From Exobasidium rhododendri (Eukaryota; Basidiomycota; Exobasidiomycetes; Exobasidiales; Exobasidiaceae), in the NCBI GenBank assembly GCA_026210745.1, contig CP110630.1, forward strand, positions 5,518,001-5,582,000: a DNA stretch of 64,000 nt, read 5' to 3'. A program made the translations under genes and the position numbers. Of the stretch, positions 21,356 to 32,615 are shown piece by piece. A model generated the notes under the pieces. That model had not been told where the DNA came from. It did no database searches and worked only from the letters and a program-made list of their open reading frames with translations. Position 1 is the stretch's first letter. Each line of letters begins with the position of its first letter.

Positions 21356-23824
21356 ATGCTACGAGCTGCCTTGACGGTAGAGAAGAGGAGGTGGCTGACC
21401 GCTTCTGTGCAGCAACATTCACATCAACATGCTTATGGGAGCAGCAGTAGCTCGCAAGCGTACTATCAAACGAAAGTCGACAAGGCTAGAGGGAACGGCG
21501 GGAGTAGAACGTCACCACCACCACCACCTAGAGCGACAAATGCAGGCTCATCGCAACGAGAAGGCCCGCAGACAAAGAAGCATGTACCGCCTCCAAGAGA
21601 CTGGAGCCCAAGAAGAGATGACTCTCGAAAAGACTCTCGAAGTGAAACTCGAACGGACACACGGAGAGGGGATAGTACGCCGCAAACGAAACAATACTAC
21701 GCAAGGCCACAGGAGAGGAGGCCGGTCAAAGTGAAGAAGATCAAAGAGGAAGAGCTCATCATACCACTTCCTCCTTTCATCACTGTAAGCGATTTAGCCA
21801 GGGTTCTCGAAATCAGGCTTCGCACTTTTCAGAACATGATGGTCACCGCTGGCCACACTGATACTCGACCAGACTTGCTACTATCATATTCGGATGCAGA
21901 GATCCTACTGTTGGAATCGAATGCCTCTGCCACACCTCTTTCCACCTCTTCAGCCAACTTTGACATTTACCCAAGACCCCCTGCAGCAGCAGCCGACTTG
22001 GTCGAAAGACCTCCTGTGATCGCTATCATGGGACATGTTGACCATGGGAAAACGACACTTTTGGACAAATTACGGAGTGCTAGTGTAGCGGCAGGAGAAG
22101 CAGGTGGGATAACACAGCACGTCGGAGCCTTCTCTGTGGAAGTAAAAGGCGGTACCAGCGCCTCTACGAAACGGAAAATCACCTTTCTAGACACACCTGG
22201 CCATGCAGCGTTCACAAAGATGAGAGGCAGGGGTGCGAAAGTGACTGATATCGTGGTGCTGGTGGTGGCGTCAGATGATGGTGTGATGCCACAAACAAAG
22301 GAAGTCCTTCAATTGATCAAGGAGGTTCAGGAGGAAGAGGGTTCTTCTGCTGCAGGTGGTCTACAGCTCGTCGTCGCACTCAGCAAGGTTGATAAGCCAG
22401 ATGCCAACGTCGAAAAGGTGAAAAGCCAACTGTTCAGCGAAGGTGTGAACATTGAAGAATTTGGCGGTGACGTCCCTTGTGTCGAGATCAGCGGTAAGAC
22501 TGGACAAGGTCTCGACAAGTTGCAGGAGACTCTGGTGGCCATGAGCGAACTCAATGATTTAAAGGCTGAGAAGAAGGGGCCAGCAGAAGGCTTTATCATC
22601 GAGAGCCGGACTGAAAGGGGCCTTGGCAATACCGCTGTAGTGCTGATCAAACGTGGTGTCCTACAAGTTGGGGACTACCTCGTAGCAGGACATGGGTGGT
22701 GCAAGGTTCGACGGATGATGGACAGCAGTGCAAAGGTAGTCACAAAGGTTGGAGTGCCAGGTGACGCCGTGTTGGTGACAGGATGGCGAGACCTTCCGAA
22801 TGCCGGCGACCTGTTCCTAGGTGTCGAAGACGTAAAGAACGGAGAGAAGGCAGAAGAACTTGTCAAGAAGTGTCTGGAGAGTCGAAAGAGAGTAGAAGAG
22901 AGGAGGAAACTAGGTCAAGATGTCCTCGTCATCAATGAGAATCGGAGGATAGATGCAGAAGAGCGGGATACTAAATCTCGACTGGAATTTGAGGAGAGAC
23001 GTCGAAACAGATTAGAGAGACTGGCCAAGACGGAGGGAGGTCTGACGGAAGAACAGCGACAAGAAATAGCGGATCAGGAAGAGGCTTTACTGCTGCAGAA
23101 AGAAAAGAGTTCTGTTGATCTTCTATCGAGCAACATGAAAGAGCTTCGACTGGTTGTACGAGCTGATTATAGCGGTACAGTGGAAGCTGTGGTGGGCGCT
23201 ATATCTGGAATTGGCAACAGTGAAGTAAAGGTCAAGATCGTAAGTGCAGGTGTGGGTGAGCCAAGTGAAGGGGACGTTGCCATGGCACAAGCAGTCGAAG
23301 GTCAAGTGATTGGTTTCAATGTGAAGGCAACACGATCGCTACAGAACGTTGCTGCAAAAGCCCAGCCGAGCGTAAAAATTCACTGCGATGATGTGATCTA
23401 CAGACTCATGACGTATGTCACCGAGCAGTGCGTTGCCCTTCTACCTGTCCTCACAAAGCCAAGAATCGTGGGAGAAGCAACGATTCAAGAGGTATTTAAT
23501 ATCAATGTCAAGAATAGAGTGTTCAAGAACGTGGCTGGATGCAGAGTCACAAACGGGACCATATCGAAGAACCAGCTTGTGCGAGTACTACGAGTAGAGA
23601 AGAGCTACAGTAGTGGCGGCGGCAACAAAGGGAACGAGGAGGATGACGAAGAGCGCAAAATCATCTTCCAAGGAAGGTTGGAAAGTCTCAAGCAGGTAAA
23701 GAAGGAGGTAGATGAGATGAAGAGGGGCACAGAGTGTGGGCTCTCGTTTGAAAACTTCCAAGATTTCAAAAAAGGCGATTTCGTCCAAAGCTTCTTCCAC
23801 GAAGATATCCAGCGTTCTCTGTAA
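21356..23824 (+). CDS. IFM1: Mitochondrial translation initiation factor IF-2
   Basis: A single exon of 822 residues. A basic N-terminus suggests mitochondrial import, followed by an Arg/Ser-rich disordered region to about 130. The G domain begins near residue 222: G1 GHVDHGKT, switch region [11 protein letters not shown]3 DTPGH, and G4 reading SKVD where the canonical form is NKxD. Domain II follows ([16 protein letters not shown]), then a long charged helix (about 500-580) and the IF2 C-terminal domains ([24 protein letters not shown]). It positions initiator tRNA on the mitoribosome. It is divergent from LPD1 and convergent with the ACOT9-like gene, only 116 bases away. Confidence 0.95.
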   Translation: MLRAALTVEKRRWLTASVQQHSHQHAYGSSSSSQAYYQTKVDKARGNGGSRTSPPPPPRATNAGSSQREGPQTKKHVPPPRDWSPRRDDSRKDSRSETRTDTRRGDSTPQTKQYYARPQERRPVKVKKIKEEELIIPLPPFITVSDLARVLEIRLRTFQNMMVTAGHTDTRPDLLLSYSDAEILLLESNASATPLSTSSANFDIYPRPPAAAADLVERPPVIAIMGHVDHGKTTLLDKLRSASVAAGEAGGITQHVGAFSVEVKGGTSASTKRKITFLDTPGHAAFTKMRGRGAKVTDIVVLVVASDDGVMPQTKEVLQLIKEVQEEEGSSAAGGLQLVVALSKVDKPDANVEKVKSQLFSEGVNIEEFGGDVPCVEISGKTGQGLDKLQETLVAMSELNDLKAEKKGPAEGFIIESRTERGLGNTAVVLIKRGVLQVGDYLVAGHGWCKVRRMMDSSAKVVTKVGVPGDAVLVTGWRDLPNAGDLFLGVEDVKNGEKAEELVKKCLESRKRVEERRKLGQDVLVINENRRIDAEERDTKSRLEFEERRRNRLERLAKTEGGLTEEQRQEIADQEEALLLQKEKSSVDLLSSNMKELRLVVRADYSGTVEAVVGAISGIGNSEVKVKIVSAGVGEPSEGDVAMAQAVEGQVIGFNVKATRSLQNVAAKAQPSVKIHCDDVIYRLMTYVTEQCVALLPVLTKPRIVGEATIQEVFNINVKNRVFKNVAGCRVTNGTISKNQLVRVLRVEKSYSSGGGNKGNEEDDEERKIIFQGRLESLKQVKKEVDEMKRGTECGLSFENFQDFKKGDFVQSFFHEDIQRSL

Positions 23825-23940
23825 TATCGAAAGCTTTTCCCCCATGCAATTATTCCACTGACATGCATCATCACGACGTTGATGCTGTATCGTTTATTGT
23901 TCGCTTTTTGCTTGGGTATAAGATTAAAAGGGGTACATTG

Positions 23941-25461
23941 TCAGCTCAATCGATAGCTACTGCGGACTTCTTGACCCAGCTCGACTCGACGCTTTCCTTC
24001 AATCCACGCCATGCTGTCACTGTAAGATACTGATGAGGATTTTGCAAGGAACTTCAGAGGGGGGAGGACAAATACCCGATAATCGCTACAAATTAGCTCA
24101 CCTGGAATGACCTTCTTCTGGTTCTTGCTCCCCAAGTCGAAACTGAAGTGAAAGGTGTTACTTAGATCCCTGCGGCCCGTCTCAACGTCGACGATCTCTG
24201 CCAAGACTACCACGCTAGCAATCGTAGGCGTCCCCTCACCACCTTCATTCTTGCTTTGATCAGTGTATGTGACGTGCGTCGTCAAGCTCAAGACTGCACC
24301 AATCGAGACGGGTAGATGAAAAGGGAGGGCGTCCAAGGACAGAAATGTGACCGGTTTGTTTGCGTAGAGAGCTGCTGCCATCCATGCTGTCTCGTACGAA
24401 CTTCTCATAAGAAATCCTCCAAAGACTTTCATGTGGACGTTCCTCTGTTGAGGGTGCATATGCGAGGTAGTATACAAGACAGTGTCCGCAATCTTTACAG
24501 CATCCATTGAATCTGTTTCGGCTTCCTTTCCTGCATCTGCCTGGCCTTGACCTTGATCGGAGAGCCAAAGTCGGTGTAGTAAAGCAGATTCTTCTGTTGT
24601 CGGAGGAACCTTTTCCAGGGAACTCTGAGCTTCTAGCGCTTTTCTCTGCTTGTGAGCTTGCCCCATAGCAAACAAGTCTTCTTCCACTTTGCTACCCAAA
24701 CTTAACGGTGGTATGCGTTGTGATCTTCCAGTGAGCGCGTTCCTCGTTGCCATGGTAAATCGACCTGTCAAGCAAGTCTTGGCAGCCTCTAGCCCTTCTC
24801 CCATCTCGTCAATCGTGACGAGTACCTCCATAGAAGAGCTGCCCACGTATATGACCATCCCACTGAGTCGATAGTCTTTATCAGCTCGAAGTTGTTCTAG
24901 TAGATCTAAGCGATCGACAGATGCGGTCACAATGAAGATGGGATTCAGACTCTGCTTTAGAGCCGTAGGTCTCCCACCTAGAACGTGGCTGTACGATATG
25001 TCACCACTTAGACTGTCAAGATCTTCAAACACCTTTCCGAGTCGAATGTTTGCAGAGGTAGCAATGTACCGTTCTAAGAGCTGGGGTTGCGATTTGAAAG
25101 GCAAGGCCAACTCTATGTAACTATCGATCATTCTCTTCGGCTTTCGTAGTCGCTCTTCTAGACCACTTTCTACTTGCATCAATGGCACTTTCGAGTCACC
25201 CACCTTTGACTGGCTTGCCGCTCGAGCTTTGGCTTCGTCTGCCCATGATCGGGTATTGAGTCTGGTGGGAAGACGCTGTTGGCCATACTCTTTCCCTTTT
25301 GCGTTGGCATCTCGAAATTGGGCAAATAGATTGACAAGCGAGCGTACATTCTCCGTCTCTTGCAGAGGCGTGGAGGCTGCTCGAGAGTGGAAGTGCTCTC
25401 TAGAATCCACACATATCGACTTTTCGATGAGCACCCTTGCTCTACAGAGCCTCCTGATCAT
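23941..25461 (-). CDS. ACOT9-like mitochondrial acyl-CoA thioesterase (double hotdog)
   Basis: I place the start at the ATG at 25461, because the longer open frame begins with a GTG. Exons are 25461-24102 and 24029-23941, giving 482 residues. The N-terminus MIRRLCRARVL looks like a mitochondrial presequence. Two hotdog units are visible: about 120-260 (SYIELALPF, RPTALKQSL) and about 320-460 (HPQQRNVHMKVFGGFLMRSSYETAWMAA, a strong acyl-CoA hydrolase block). The 72-base GTGAGC...TCAG intron near the 3' end is in frame and stop-free. Removing it gives KKVIPVSYSDSMAWIEGKRR, which agrees with the end of human ACOT9, so splicing is favoured. The enzyme would hydrolyse acyl-CoA in the mitochondrion. 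Confidence 0.85.
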   Translation of the reverse strand: MIRRLCRARVLIEKSICVDSREHFHSRAASTPLQETENVRSLVNLFAQFRDANAKGKEYGQQRLPTRLNTRSWADEAKARAASQSKVGDSKVPLMQVESGLEERLRKPKRMIDSYIELALPFKSQPQLLERYIATSANIRLGKVFEDLDSLSGDISYSHVLGGRPTALKQSLNPIFIVTASVDRLDLLEQLRADKDYRLSGMVIYVGSSSMEVLVTIDEMGEGLEAAKTCLTGRFTMATRNALTGRSQRIPPLSLGSKVEEDLFAMGQAHKQRKALEAQSSLEKVPPTTEESALLHRLWLSDQGQGQADAGKEAETDSMDAVKIADTVLYTTSHMHPQQRNVHMKVFGGFLMRSSYETAWMAAALYANKPVTFLSLDALPFHLPVSIGAVLSLTTHVTYTDQSKNEGGEGTPTIASVVVLAEIVDVETGRRDLSNTFHFSFDLGSKNQKKVIPGELICSDYRVFVLPPLKFLAKSSSVSYSDSMAWIEGKRRVELGQEVRSSYRLS

Positions 25462-25710
25462 CGTCGTGTACGTTACACACCCCTTAGCCAAGGTGTTGGT
25501 TGACGCCCAAAGATCCCCCTCAGGCACGCGACTGAGAATTAAAGATCATCGAGCCATGGGCCCGCGACCCGTGCGTAAAGAGGACAACTATGACGCTATA
25601 CCGAAATTGCTTGTTGCCTTGCGCGTATCTCAATTGCATTTACACACAGCTTCCTGCGCCTACTCCACCTCTCAGGACACCTCCCTGCCCCACCGAAAAG
25701 GAAGAGCTAC

Positions 25711-27066
25711 ATGTCGAGCAGAGGGAGTCCTTCGACGCATCTGGCGCCGTTGAATAGCCTACCCGTCTCATTACTTGCGAGTACAGTGGCAGGAGGCCTC
25801 GAGCCACTGATATCGTATCCATTTGAATTCGTAAAGACAGCCCAACAATTGCACAATACCCATGACAACTTCAAAGTGGAAGGAATCGAGCCTAACACAG
25901 AAGCAGACGTCAAGAGAGCAATACTGGGAAACGGTAAAGAGTCCAAGAGGATAGGATTCTTACCAGTAATCAGGAATGTGTATCGTAATGAAGGGATAAA
26001 GGGCTTCTACCATGGTGTCTCTGTGGTTGCAACCGGGGGAGCAGTAAAGGTGAGTTTCGACTGTAGTGGGGGGGAGAAGACAGATAAGAGTACTAATGTC
26101 ATGCCATTGCTTGACAGGCAGTGATACGCTTGGGGACTTATGATCGACTAAAGAGAGCTTTGCAGATGCCTGACGGTTCACTAAGCGGTGGTAGAAGCCT
26201 GCTTGCCGGTCTCGGAGCAGGTCTAGCGGAAGCTGTTTTTGTCGTCATTCCTACTGAAACACTCAAAACCAGGGTCATACACTCTAATCTCTTATACGAA
26301 CCTCCGGTCAAGCTAAGCGGTGTTTCTTCATTCAACGCTGCCAAGATCCTGGTGAATAGCCCAGGGTATCATGGATATAGAGCTTTGTATACCGGCGTGA
26401 CGTCTACGCTACTACGACAAGGAGTCAGCTCGATGCTACGATTCGGTACTTACTCCACCCTCAAGAACTTCGTAGCAGGAAGTACAAGGCCAGGTCAAAA
26501 GCTGCCCAGTGGTGTGACCTTCGGAATTGGTGCATTAGCGGGTGCAATCACAGTCTGTGAGTAAGACGAGGTAGAGGTAGAGCGCGAGAAATGATAGTAG
26601 CAAAGCTCAACATTGTCCACCGCCTCTTTTTCACTTCTCTTGCCATTAATTTCTTTCTTGGCTTTACTCGTCGAAGATGGCACGATGCCCTTTGAGTATG
26701 TAGTGGGAGAATCTCGAATGAGTTGGTGACGGGATGAATGTTGCTCACTGCTCTCGACTCCCTTTCCGCATTGACAGTAACATCAAGACACGAATGCAAT
26801 CCCTTCATGCTCCGCAACGCTACCGTACGACATGGTGGTGCTTCTTCAATACCTGTCATACGGAAGGAATCGCCTCGCTCTGGTCGGGCTCGACGATGCG
26901 ACTGTGTAGGCTTACAATCAGCGGTGCTGTCGTCTTTACGGTGGTAAGTGTTCAAGTTTCCCTCTGTCAATCTTCTTGCTCTGAACCACTAAGTATCTTG
27001 GCTCTCCTTCGCACCTTTCCGCAGTATGAGGAGATCAACAATCTCGTCGGCGACCACGGCAACTGA
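25711..27066 (+). CDS. CTP1: Mitochondrial tricarboxylate/citrate carrier (SLC25A1/CTP1-like)
   Basis: Five exons: 25711-26049, 26118-26556, 26678-26696 (19 bases), 26778-26943 and 27025-27066, giving 334 residues. Three mitochondrial-carrier repeats are visible from their PxD/E-x-x-(K/R) signatures: YPFEFVKTAQQ, IPTETLKTRV and MPFDNIKTRMQ. The third is split across the 19-base microexon, which is needed to restore it. The start LASTVAGGLEPLISYPFEFVKT and the block LYTGVTSTLLRQG are typical of citrate carriers, which exchange mitochondrial citrate for malate to feed cytosolic acetyl-CoA. It is divergent, 249 bases from the ACOT9-like thioesterase. Confidence 0.9.
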
Positions 27067-27279
27067 AATCGACTCTCCGTTTGTAACTAGTACTAGATTC
27101 GTGTCACTTACTTCGCAATTCCATTACGTCAAAGCTCTACACCATCCCTTCATTGATTGATTAAGACTATGGCTATTGTCTCCTCTTATTGCGGATATTG
27201 TTACATGTATGGGGGCGAAGCGTCTCGGTCTAGAGCTCGCTACGGAAATAGGATAATGGTATGCGCCATAAACGGTGGT

Positions 27280-28159
27280 CTAAGACATGTCTTCTGCTGA
27301 TTCTCGGACCAATCGCCGCACCTTTTTGCGGTAAGCTTTGAGATCATCTGAAGAAGAGATGAGCGGAAAGAATAGTCCAAATGTATCAGTATCGAGTTTG
27401 ATCGATTTGATTGTGGCAGCGTATCGTTCAATGACTTACCTCGCACTTGCTTTGCTGCGTCTACATTGGCTGGTGAATCCGTGTTTGGCGTTTCTGACGA
27501 CAGCATACTTATGACCGACAGCAACTGAAGCCGTAGCAACCCGGAAGTCAGTTCCACCTACGTATTGCCCCTAGTGGTAGAGAAGTCCACTCACAATCGA
27601 CTCCACTGTATGGACTGGCATCCATCGTTCCCCCGCTTCTTCGTAGCCATACTCGTCAGTTCCTGGTGCATGGAGAATAGAGATGCAGACCACTCCGTCT
27701 TCATATACGTTGGGATGCCACATTGGTGTGAGAAACTTCATCTTAGGGGGCAGCAGGGGATACTCCTGCAAAGCAGCACATAGCCAGTCAGCACAGATCA
27801 TCTACCATATCACAACAATGTCTTCTTACTGGAGGAAATATCAGCTCGGCACGCAAAAATCCGCCTTCATAGAGCGTATCTGAGCAAGTTAATTCGGAAT
27901 TCGTCAGTCAGCTTGCACCGGTATGAATGCGGTTGGCGACTACTTACCGTTGGGTCCGATGATCATGATCTCCCACTCATACATATTGTTGTCGTTCTTG
28001 AGTCCTGCACTAAATCCATCGACAGGATCTGAAGACATAGATGGCTGATTCAGCCTTGCAGAAGCTCCTCAATACGCCAATGCAGCTGCACTTACGCTTT
28101 CGCAGCTCCAGAAGCTGTCTCCTGAGAAGGATCGCGTTGCCACTAGGCGAGCTCGTCAT
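27280..28159 (-). CDS. UBC7: Ubiquitin-conjugating enzyme E2 of the Ubc7/UBE2G2 type
   Basis: Six exons: 28159-28096, 28028-27948, 27879-27830, 27765-27595, 27524-27440 and 27347-27280, all GT-AG. They encode 172 residues, close to yeast Ubc7 (165). The UBC fold is complete: LLRRQLLELRK helix 1, YEGGFLRAELIFP, the HPN triad at 82-84 and the catalytic Cys at 92 (DGVVCISIL). It carries the acidic loop of the Ubc7/Cdc34 class (HAPGTDEYGYEEAGERW) right after the active site. Ubc7 serves ER-associated degradation together with Cue1 and Hrd1-type ligases at the ER surface. The gene is divergent from the RPC2 gene. Confidence 0.95.
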
Positions 28160-28553
28160 GGTGCGAAAGAGGTTGACTTAGGTATGGGAATGAAAAAATA
28201 TCGTGCCGAGGCAGTCGTGAAAAGAAGTAAGAAGAGAAGTGGGCGAAAGCACAGAGAGAAAGAAGGAGCGGGCGTGCTTGATGGACGGAGAGATATACGT
28301 ATTTGAGTCTGGTGTAGCCGTCCCAACGACTCCTCGACTCTAAGGGAACCCGGTAGTGTGGAGAGGTTCAACCTTGTCCGTCGCCTTCACGTGTGCATAT
28401 TTTTGGATTTCAAGGTTGTTCGAAAGGTAATTTGGAAGTTGAGGTGCCCAAGGGTGTTGCGAAGACTGGACAAGAGAGCCTCCTTCATATTCGCTCTTCA
28501 TTGCAGACTCTCGGTTTCTTGTGAAAGTCTTGGCTAGAGCACAGGCTCGCGAT
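28160..28553. promoter_or_regulatory. Bidirectional promoter between UBC7 and RPC2
   Basis: These 394 bases separate divergent starts. A GTG-initiated open extension reaches 28521 on the plus strand, but the first ATG is at 28554. No specific site is recognised. Confidence 0.5.
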
Positions 28554-31500
28554 ATGGTGAGACCCAAGAAGGCGGCTCAAGCTAGGAGGAGACAGCATCA
28601 GCAAGGGAAGGAAGAGGATGCTCCCGAGACCTCAGTAGCTGGCGGACACTACAGCCACACTGACCCCCACTCACAGACTGTAGAGGGAGAGACCATCACG
28701 ACAGACCCTGACTACGAAGACTTGGAAGTTGATTCATACTATATCTCAACGCCAAAACACCTGCTACAGAAAGATCAAAAGGATGATCTTTCAGAAGGGC
28801 TGGGTACTTACGCCGAAAAGCTTGAGGCGGGTTTCGACCCAATGGAGGCACTAAAGATGACAGGTCGAGGAAAAAAGAAGCTGACCGATCCGGTGAACAA
28901 GATTGAAGATAAGTGGGAATTATTGCCCGCCTTTCTGCAAGTCAAAGGACTAGTCAAGCAGCATATCGACTCCTTTAATTTCTTTGTGGAAAAGGACCTC
29001 AAGAATATTGTCAAGGCGAATGATCGAGTCACTTCTGATATCGATCCTAACTTCTATCTCAAGTACACAGATATCAAGGTCGGCAATCCAGAATGGATCG
29101 ATGATATGCAGAAGCAAAGAATCTTCCCGCAAGAATGTCGATTACGAGACATGACTTACAGTGCACCGATTGTCGTCAATGTGGAATACTTTAAGGGTGG
29201 CAAGGCGGTTCGAAGACCTGATGTCTGCATCGGGAAGCTGCCGATCATGCTGAGAAGCAATCGATGCTGGTTGAATGGAAGGAGCGAGGGAGAGCTGGCA
29301 GCAATGAATGAGTGTCCACTAGATCCTGGTGGATATTTTGTGGTAAAAGGAACAGAAAAGGTCATCTTAGTCCAAGAGCAGTTGAGCAAGAATCGAATCA
29401 TCGTCGAGGCAGACACCAAGAAGGGAACCGTAAGCGCCAGTGTGACTAGTTCGACACATGAGCGTAAGTCTAAATCCTACGTGCTCACAAAGCATCATAA
29501 GATATACATGAAGCATAATTCGATTAGAGAAGATATTCCTATTGCCATCGTTTTCAAGGCTTTGGGCGTTCAAGCTGATCGTGAAATCTTGCAATTAGTG
29601 GCGGGAAACGACGAAGCATACAAGGATGTCTTTGCCATCAACTTGGAGGAAGCCGCCCGTGCTGGAGTGTACACCAAATTACAAGCACTCAACTACATTG
29701 GAACTCGAGTAAAGTTGAATCGAAAACCTTCCATGGTGAGGAGACCGACGTACGAAGACGCCATCGATGTACTGGCCAATGTCGTCATGGCACACATTCC
29801 CGTAGAACGTCTCAACTTCCGGCCGAAAGCCATCTACATTGCGACGATGGTAAGACGAGTCCTGATGTGCGTGCAGAATCCCAAGCTGATCGACGATCGA
29901 GATTATGTCGGGAACAAACGACTAGAGTTGGCAGGACAGTTGCTAGCTTTGCTTTTCGAAGATCTGTTCAAGAAATTCAATCATGACCTGAAGCTCAACA
30001 TCGATAAGATCTTGAAGAAGCCAAATCGAACGGAGCAATTCGATGCTTACAACCAGCTTTCCTTTCACAACGAAGCCATCACTACAGGCTTTGTTCGCGC
30101 CATCTCGACGGGGAACTGGAGCCTGAAGCGTTTCAAGATGGAAAGAGCAGGCATCACGCACGTACTGAGTAGACTGAGCTACATTGCTGCGCTCGGTATG
30201 ATGACCCGAATCAGCTCACAATTCGAAAAGACGAGGAAAGTATCCGGTCCGAGAGCATTGCAGCCTAGTCAGTGGGGTGTGCTATGTCCTTCTGATACAC
30301 CAGAGGGTGAAGCGTGTGGTCTAGTCAAGAATTTAGCCCTAATGACGCACATCACGACGGATGTAGAAGAGGAACCCATCAACCGAATTGCTTTCATGCT
30401 GGGTGTGGAAGACATTAACTTGATCACCGGTGCAGAGCTCTATCGTCCGGATTCTTTCGTCGTGTACATCAACGGGTGTCTGGCTGGCGTTACCCGATTT
30501 CCTGTCCGATTCGTTCAGAGTTTCCGAAAGCTGAGAAGAGGAGGCAGGATCTCCGAGTTTGTCAGCATCTACACGAACAGCCATCAAAAGGCGGTTCACA
30601 TTGCATCGGATGGAGGTCGAATTTGCAGGCCCATGATCATTGTAGAAGATGGACGACCTCGAGTCACGAGTCACCACATGCAGCTTCTCAAGAAGAAAGA
30701 GATGACGTTTGATGACTTTCTTCATTCTGGGCTGATAGAGTATCTCGATGTCAACGAAGAGAATGATGCCTTGATCGCACTTTACGAAAAAGACGTCACG
30801 ATCAACACAACGCATCTCGAAGTAGAACCCTTTACCTTGTTGGGAGCCGTTGCAGGGCTCATTCCATACCCTCATCACAATCAGTCGCCGAGAAACACGT
30901 ACCAGTGCGCCATGGGAAAGCAAGCCATCGGCGCCATTGCCTACAATCAGATGAATCGAATCGATACGCTGCTCTACTTGATGGTCTATCCTCAGAAGCC
31001 AATGGTGAAGACAAAGACCATCGAGCTGATTGGGTACGACAAATTGCCAGCAGGTCAGAATGCAATGGTTGCTGTGATGAGTTACAGTGGGTATGACATC
31101 GAAGATGCTCTTGTGTTGAATCAAGGGTCCATCGATCGTGGGTTTGGACGTTGTCAAGTGCTACGAAAGCAGACTACTCAGCTGAAAAAGTATGCGAATG
31201 GAGGATATGACATAATCGGAGATGTACCGAAGGACGAGGAAGGCAAAAAACTACCCCGGTACGACTCTCTGCAAAGTGATGGCATCGCCGGTGTCGGCGA
31301 GAAGATAGAAGAATCAGACGTCTACATTAATAAGGGAGTGCCTGAGAATGCGAACGACAACAGTGCAGCTACCATAGCTGCGATCAATGACCATGGTGTG
31401 AGCAAAGATAAATACCGGAGTCAACCGATGACTCATAAATCAAAAGCAGCCGCCTACGTTGATCAAGTTCTTATCGCACAGAGCGATCAAGATCAAACTT

Positions 31501-32261
31501 TGATCAAGGTCTTACTCCGAGAAACAAGGATCCCAGAACTAGGTGATAAATTCTCTTCCAGACACGGACAAAAGGGTGTGTGTGGCTTGATATCACCTCA
31601 GTCAGATATGCCGTTCACGGATCAAGGCATCAACCCTGACATTATCATGAACCCGCATGGATTTCCCAGTAGAATGACGGTAGGGAAGATGATCGAATTG
31701 CTGGCAGGCAAAGCAGGCGTTCTTACGGGCGAGTTGCAATACGGTACTGCTTTCGGCGGCAGCAAAGTGGAAGACATGTCAAGGATCTTGATCGAGAACG
31801 GTTACAGCTATGGCGGAAAGGACTTTCTCACGAGTGGAATCACTGGCGAGCCGCTAGAGACATACGTGTACTTTGGACCGATCTATTATCAAAAGCTGAA
31901 ACACATGGTCATGGATAAGATGCACGCTAGAGCGAGAGGGCCCAGAGCTATTCTGACAAGGCAGCCAACAGAAGGTAGATCAAGAGACGGGGGATTACGA
32001 CTAGGGGAAATGGAACGAGATTGCTTGATCGGGTACGGAGCCACGCAACTCTTGCTGGAGAGATTGATGTTGAGCTCCGACGCTTTCAAAGTGAACGCCT
32101 GTCAGCTGTGTGGGTTATTGGGATACAACGGATACTGCGTCTATTGTAAATCAAGCAAGAATGTCGTGGAGTTGATGATACCGTACGCTACCAAGCTACT
32201 CATTCAAGAATTGCTGGCAATGCAAATCGTTCCAAGACTGGTCCTCGAAGATGCCATCTGA
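28554..32261 (+). CDS. RET1: RNA polymerase III second-largest subunit RPC2 (C128)
   Basis: A single exon of 1,235 residues (yeast Ret1 has 1,149). It forms half of the Pol III active site. Family landmarks: the fork region [15 protein letters not shown], the conserved [15 protein letters not shown], the catalytic-face motif [17 protein letters not shown], the hybrid-binding block [14 protein letters not shown], and a C-terminal zinc ribbon CQLC...CVYCK. The wording around [18 protein letters not shown] is typical of the Pol III paralogue. The start at 28554 is the first ATG; the open frame upstream begins with GTG. The N-terminal 40 residues are Gln/Arg-rich and unconserved. Confidence 0.96.
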   Translation: MVRPKKAAQARRRQHQQGKEEDAPETSVAGGHYSHTDPHSQTVEGETITTDPDYEDLEVDSYYISTPKHLLQKDQKDDLSEGLGTYAEKLEAGFDPMEALKMTGRGKKKLTDPVNKIEDKWELLPAFLQVKGLVKQHIDSFNFFVEKDLKNIVKANDRVTSDIDPNFYLKYTDIKVGNPEWIDDMQKQRIFPQECRLRDMTYSAPIVVNVEYFKGGKAVRRPDVCIGKLPIMLRSNRCWLNGRSEGELAAMNECPLDPGGYFVVKGTEKVILVQEQLSKNRIIVEADTKKGTVSASVTSSTHERKSKSYVLTKHHKIYMKHNSIREDIPIAIVFKALGVQADREILQLVAGNDEAYKDVFAINLEEAARAGVYTKLQALNYIGTRVKLNRKPSMVRRPTYEDAIDVLANVVMAHIPVERLNFRPKAIYIATMVRRVLMCVQNPKLIDDRDYVGNKRLELAGQLLALLFEDLFKKFNHDLKLNIDKILKKPNRTEQFDAYNQLSFHNEAITTGFVRAISTGNWSLKRFKMERAGITHVLSRLSYIAALGMMTRISSQFEKTRKVSGPRALQPSQWGVLCPSDTPEGEACGLVKNLALMTHITTDVEEEPINRIAFMLGVEDINLITGAELYRPDSFVVYINGCLAGVTRFPVRFVQSFRKLRRGGRISEFVSIYTNSHQKAVHIASDGGRICRPMIIVEDGRPRVTSHHMQLLKKKEMTFDDFLHSGLIEYLDVNEENDALIALYEKDVTINTTHLEVEPFTLLGAVAGLIPYPHHNQSPRNTYQCAMGKQAIGAIAYNQMNRIDTLLYLMVYPQKPMVKTKTIELIGYDKLPAGQNAMVAVMSYSGYDIEDALVLNQGSIDRGFGRCQVLRKQTTQLKKYANGGYDIIGDVPKDEEGKKLPRYDSLQSDGIAGVGEKIEESDVYINKGVPENANDNSAATIAAINDHGVSKDKYRSQPMTHKSKAAAYVDQVLIAQSDQDQTLIKVLLRETRIPELGDKFSSRHGQKGVCGLISPQSDMPFTDQGINPDIIMNPHGFPSRMTVGKMIELLAGKAGVLTGELQYGTAFGGSKVEDMSRILIENGYSYGGKDFLTSGITGEPLETYVYFGPIYYQKLKHMVMDKMHARARGPRAILTRQPTEGRSRDGGLRLGEMERDCLIGYGATQLLLERLMLSSDAFKVNACQLCGLLGYNGYCVYCKSSKNVVELMIPYATKLLIQELLAMQIVPRLVLEDAI

Positions 32262-32615
32262 GGTGGGGGACGAAGAAATGGGGAGGAAGGCGAGCGATGT
32301 TTTCATCATGTAATACTAAACACACAAACGTCTCTCATAATGGCACACCTTAGAATGGCACCAACGACCTTGCATTCAAGGCTTTTTGCACAAGAGCGTA
32401 TTCGCAGATGAGAGAGCAGTAATGTTACGACTTCTACCGACACGAAGTCGCGACGCGGTCAATGTCTGTACTGCCATATTCTGATTGTTGTATAGATCAT
32501 TCATTTTACTTTCTTTATCTTACACCTCCCCAGGCCGTCCTCCACTTTTGATTGTAGGTCAAATTCATTGCTAAACTGATCAGCCCGCAAGACTTGGCTG
32601 AGGAGTGGTGCAGCC
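32262..32615. promoter_or_regulatory. Tandem intergenic region, RPC2 3' flank and alkB promoter
   Basis: These 354 bases lie between two plus-strand genes. No gene or repeat is recognised. Confidence 0.5.

Noticed and set aside
21429-21734. 101-codon frame overlapping the mitochondrial IF-2 N-terminus
   Set aside because: It is an alternative reading of the low-complexity Arg/His-rich region of IF-2.
30339-31157. 272-codon minus-strand open frame inside RPC2
   Set aside because: It lies wholly antisense to a strongly conserved coding region, and its translation has no domain-like features. It is a codon shadow.
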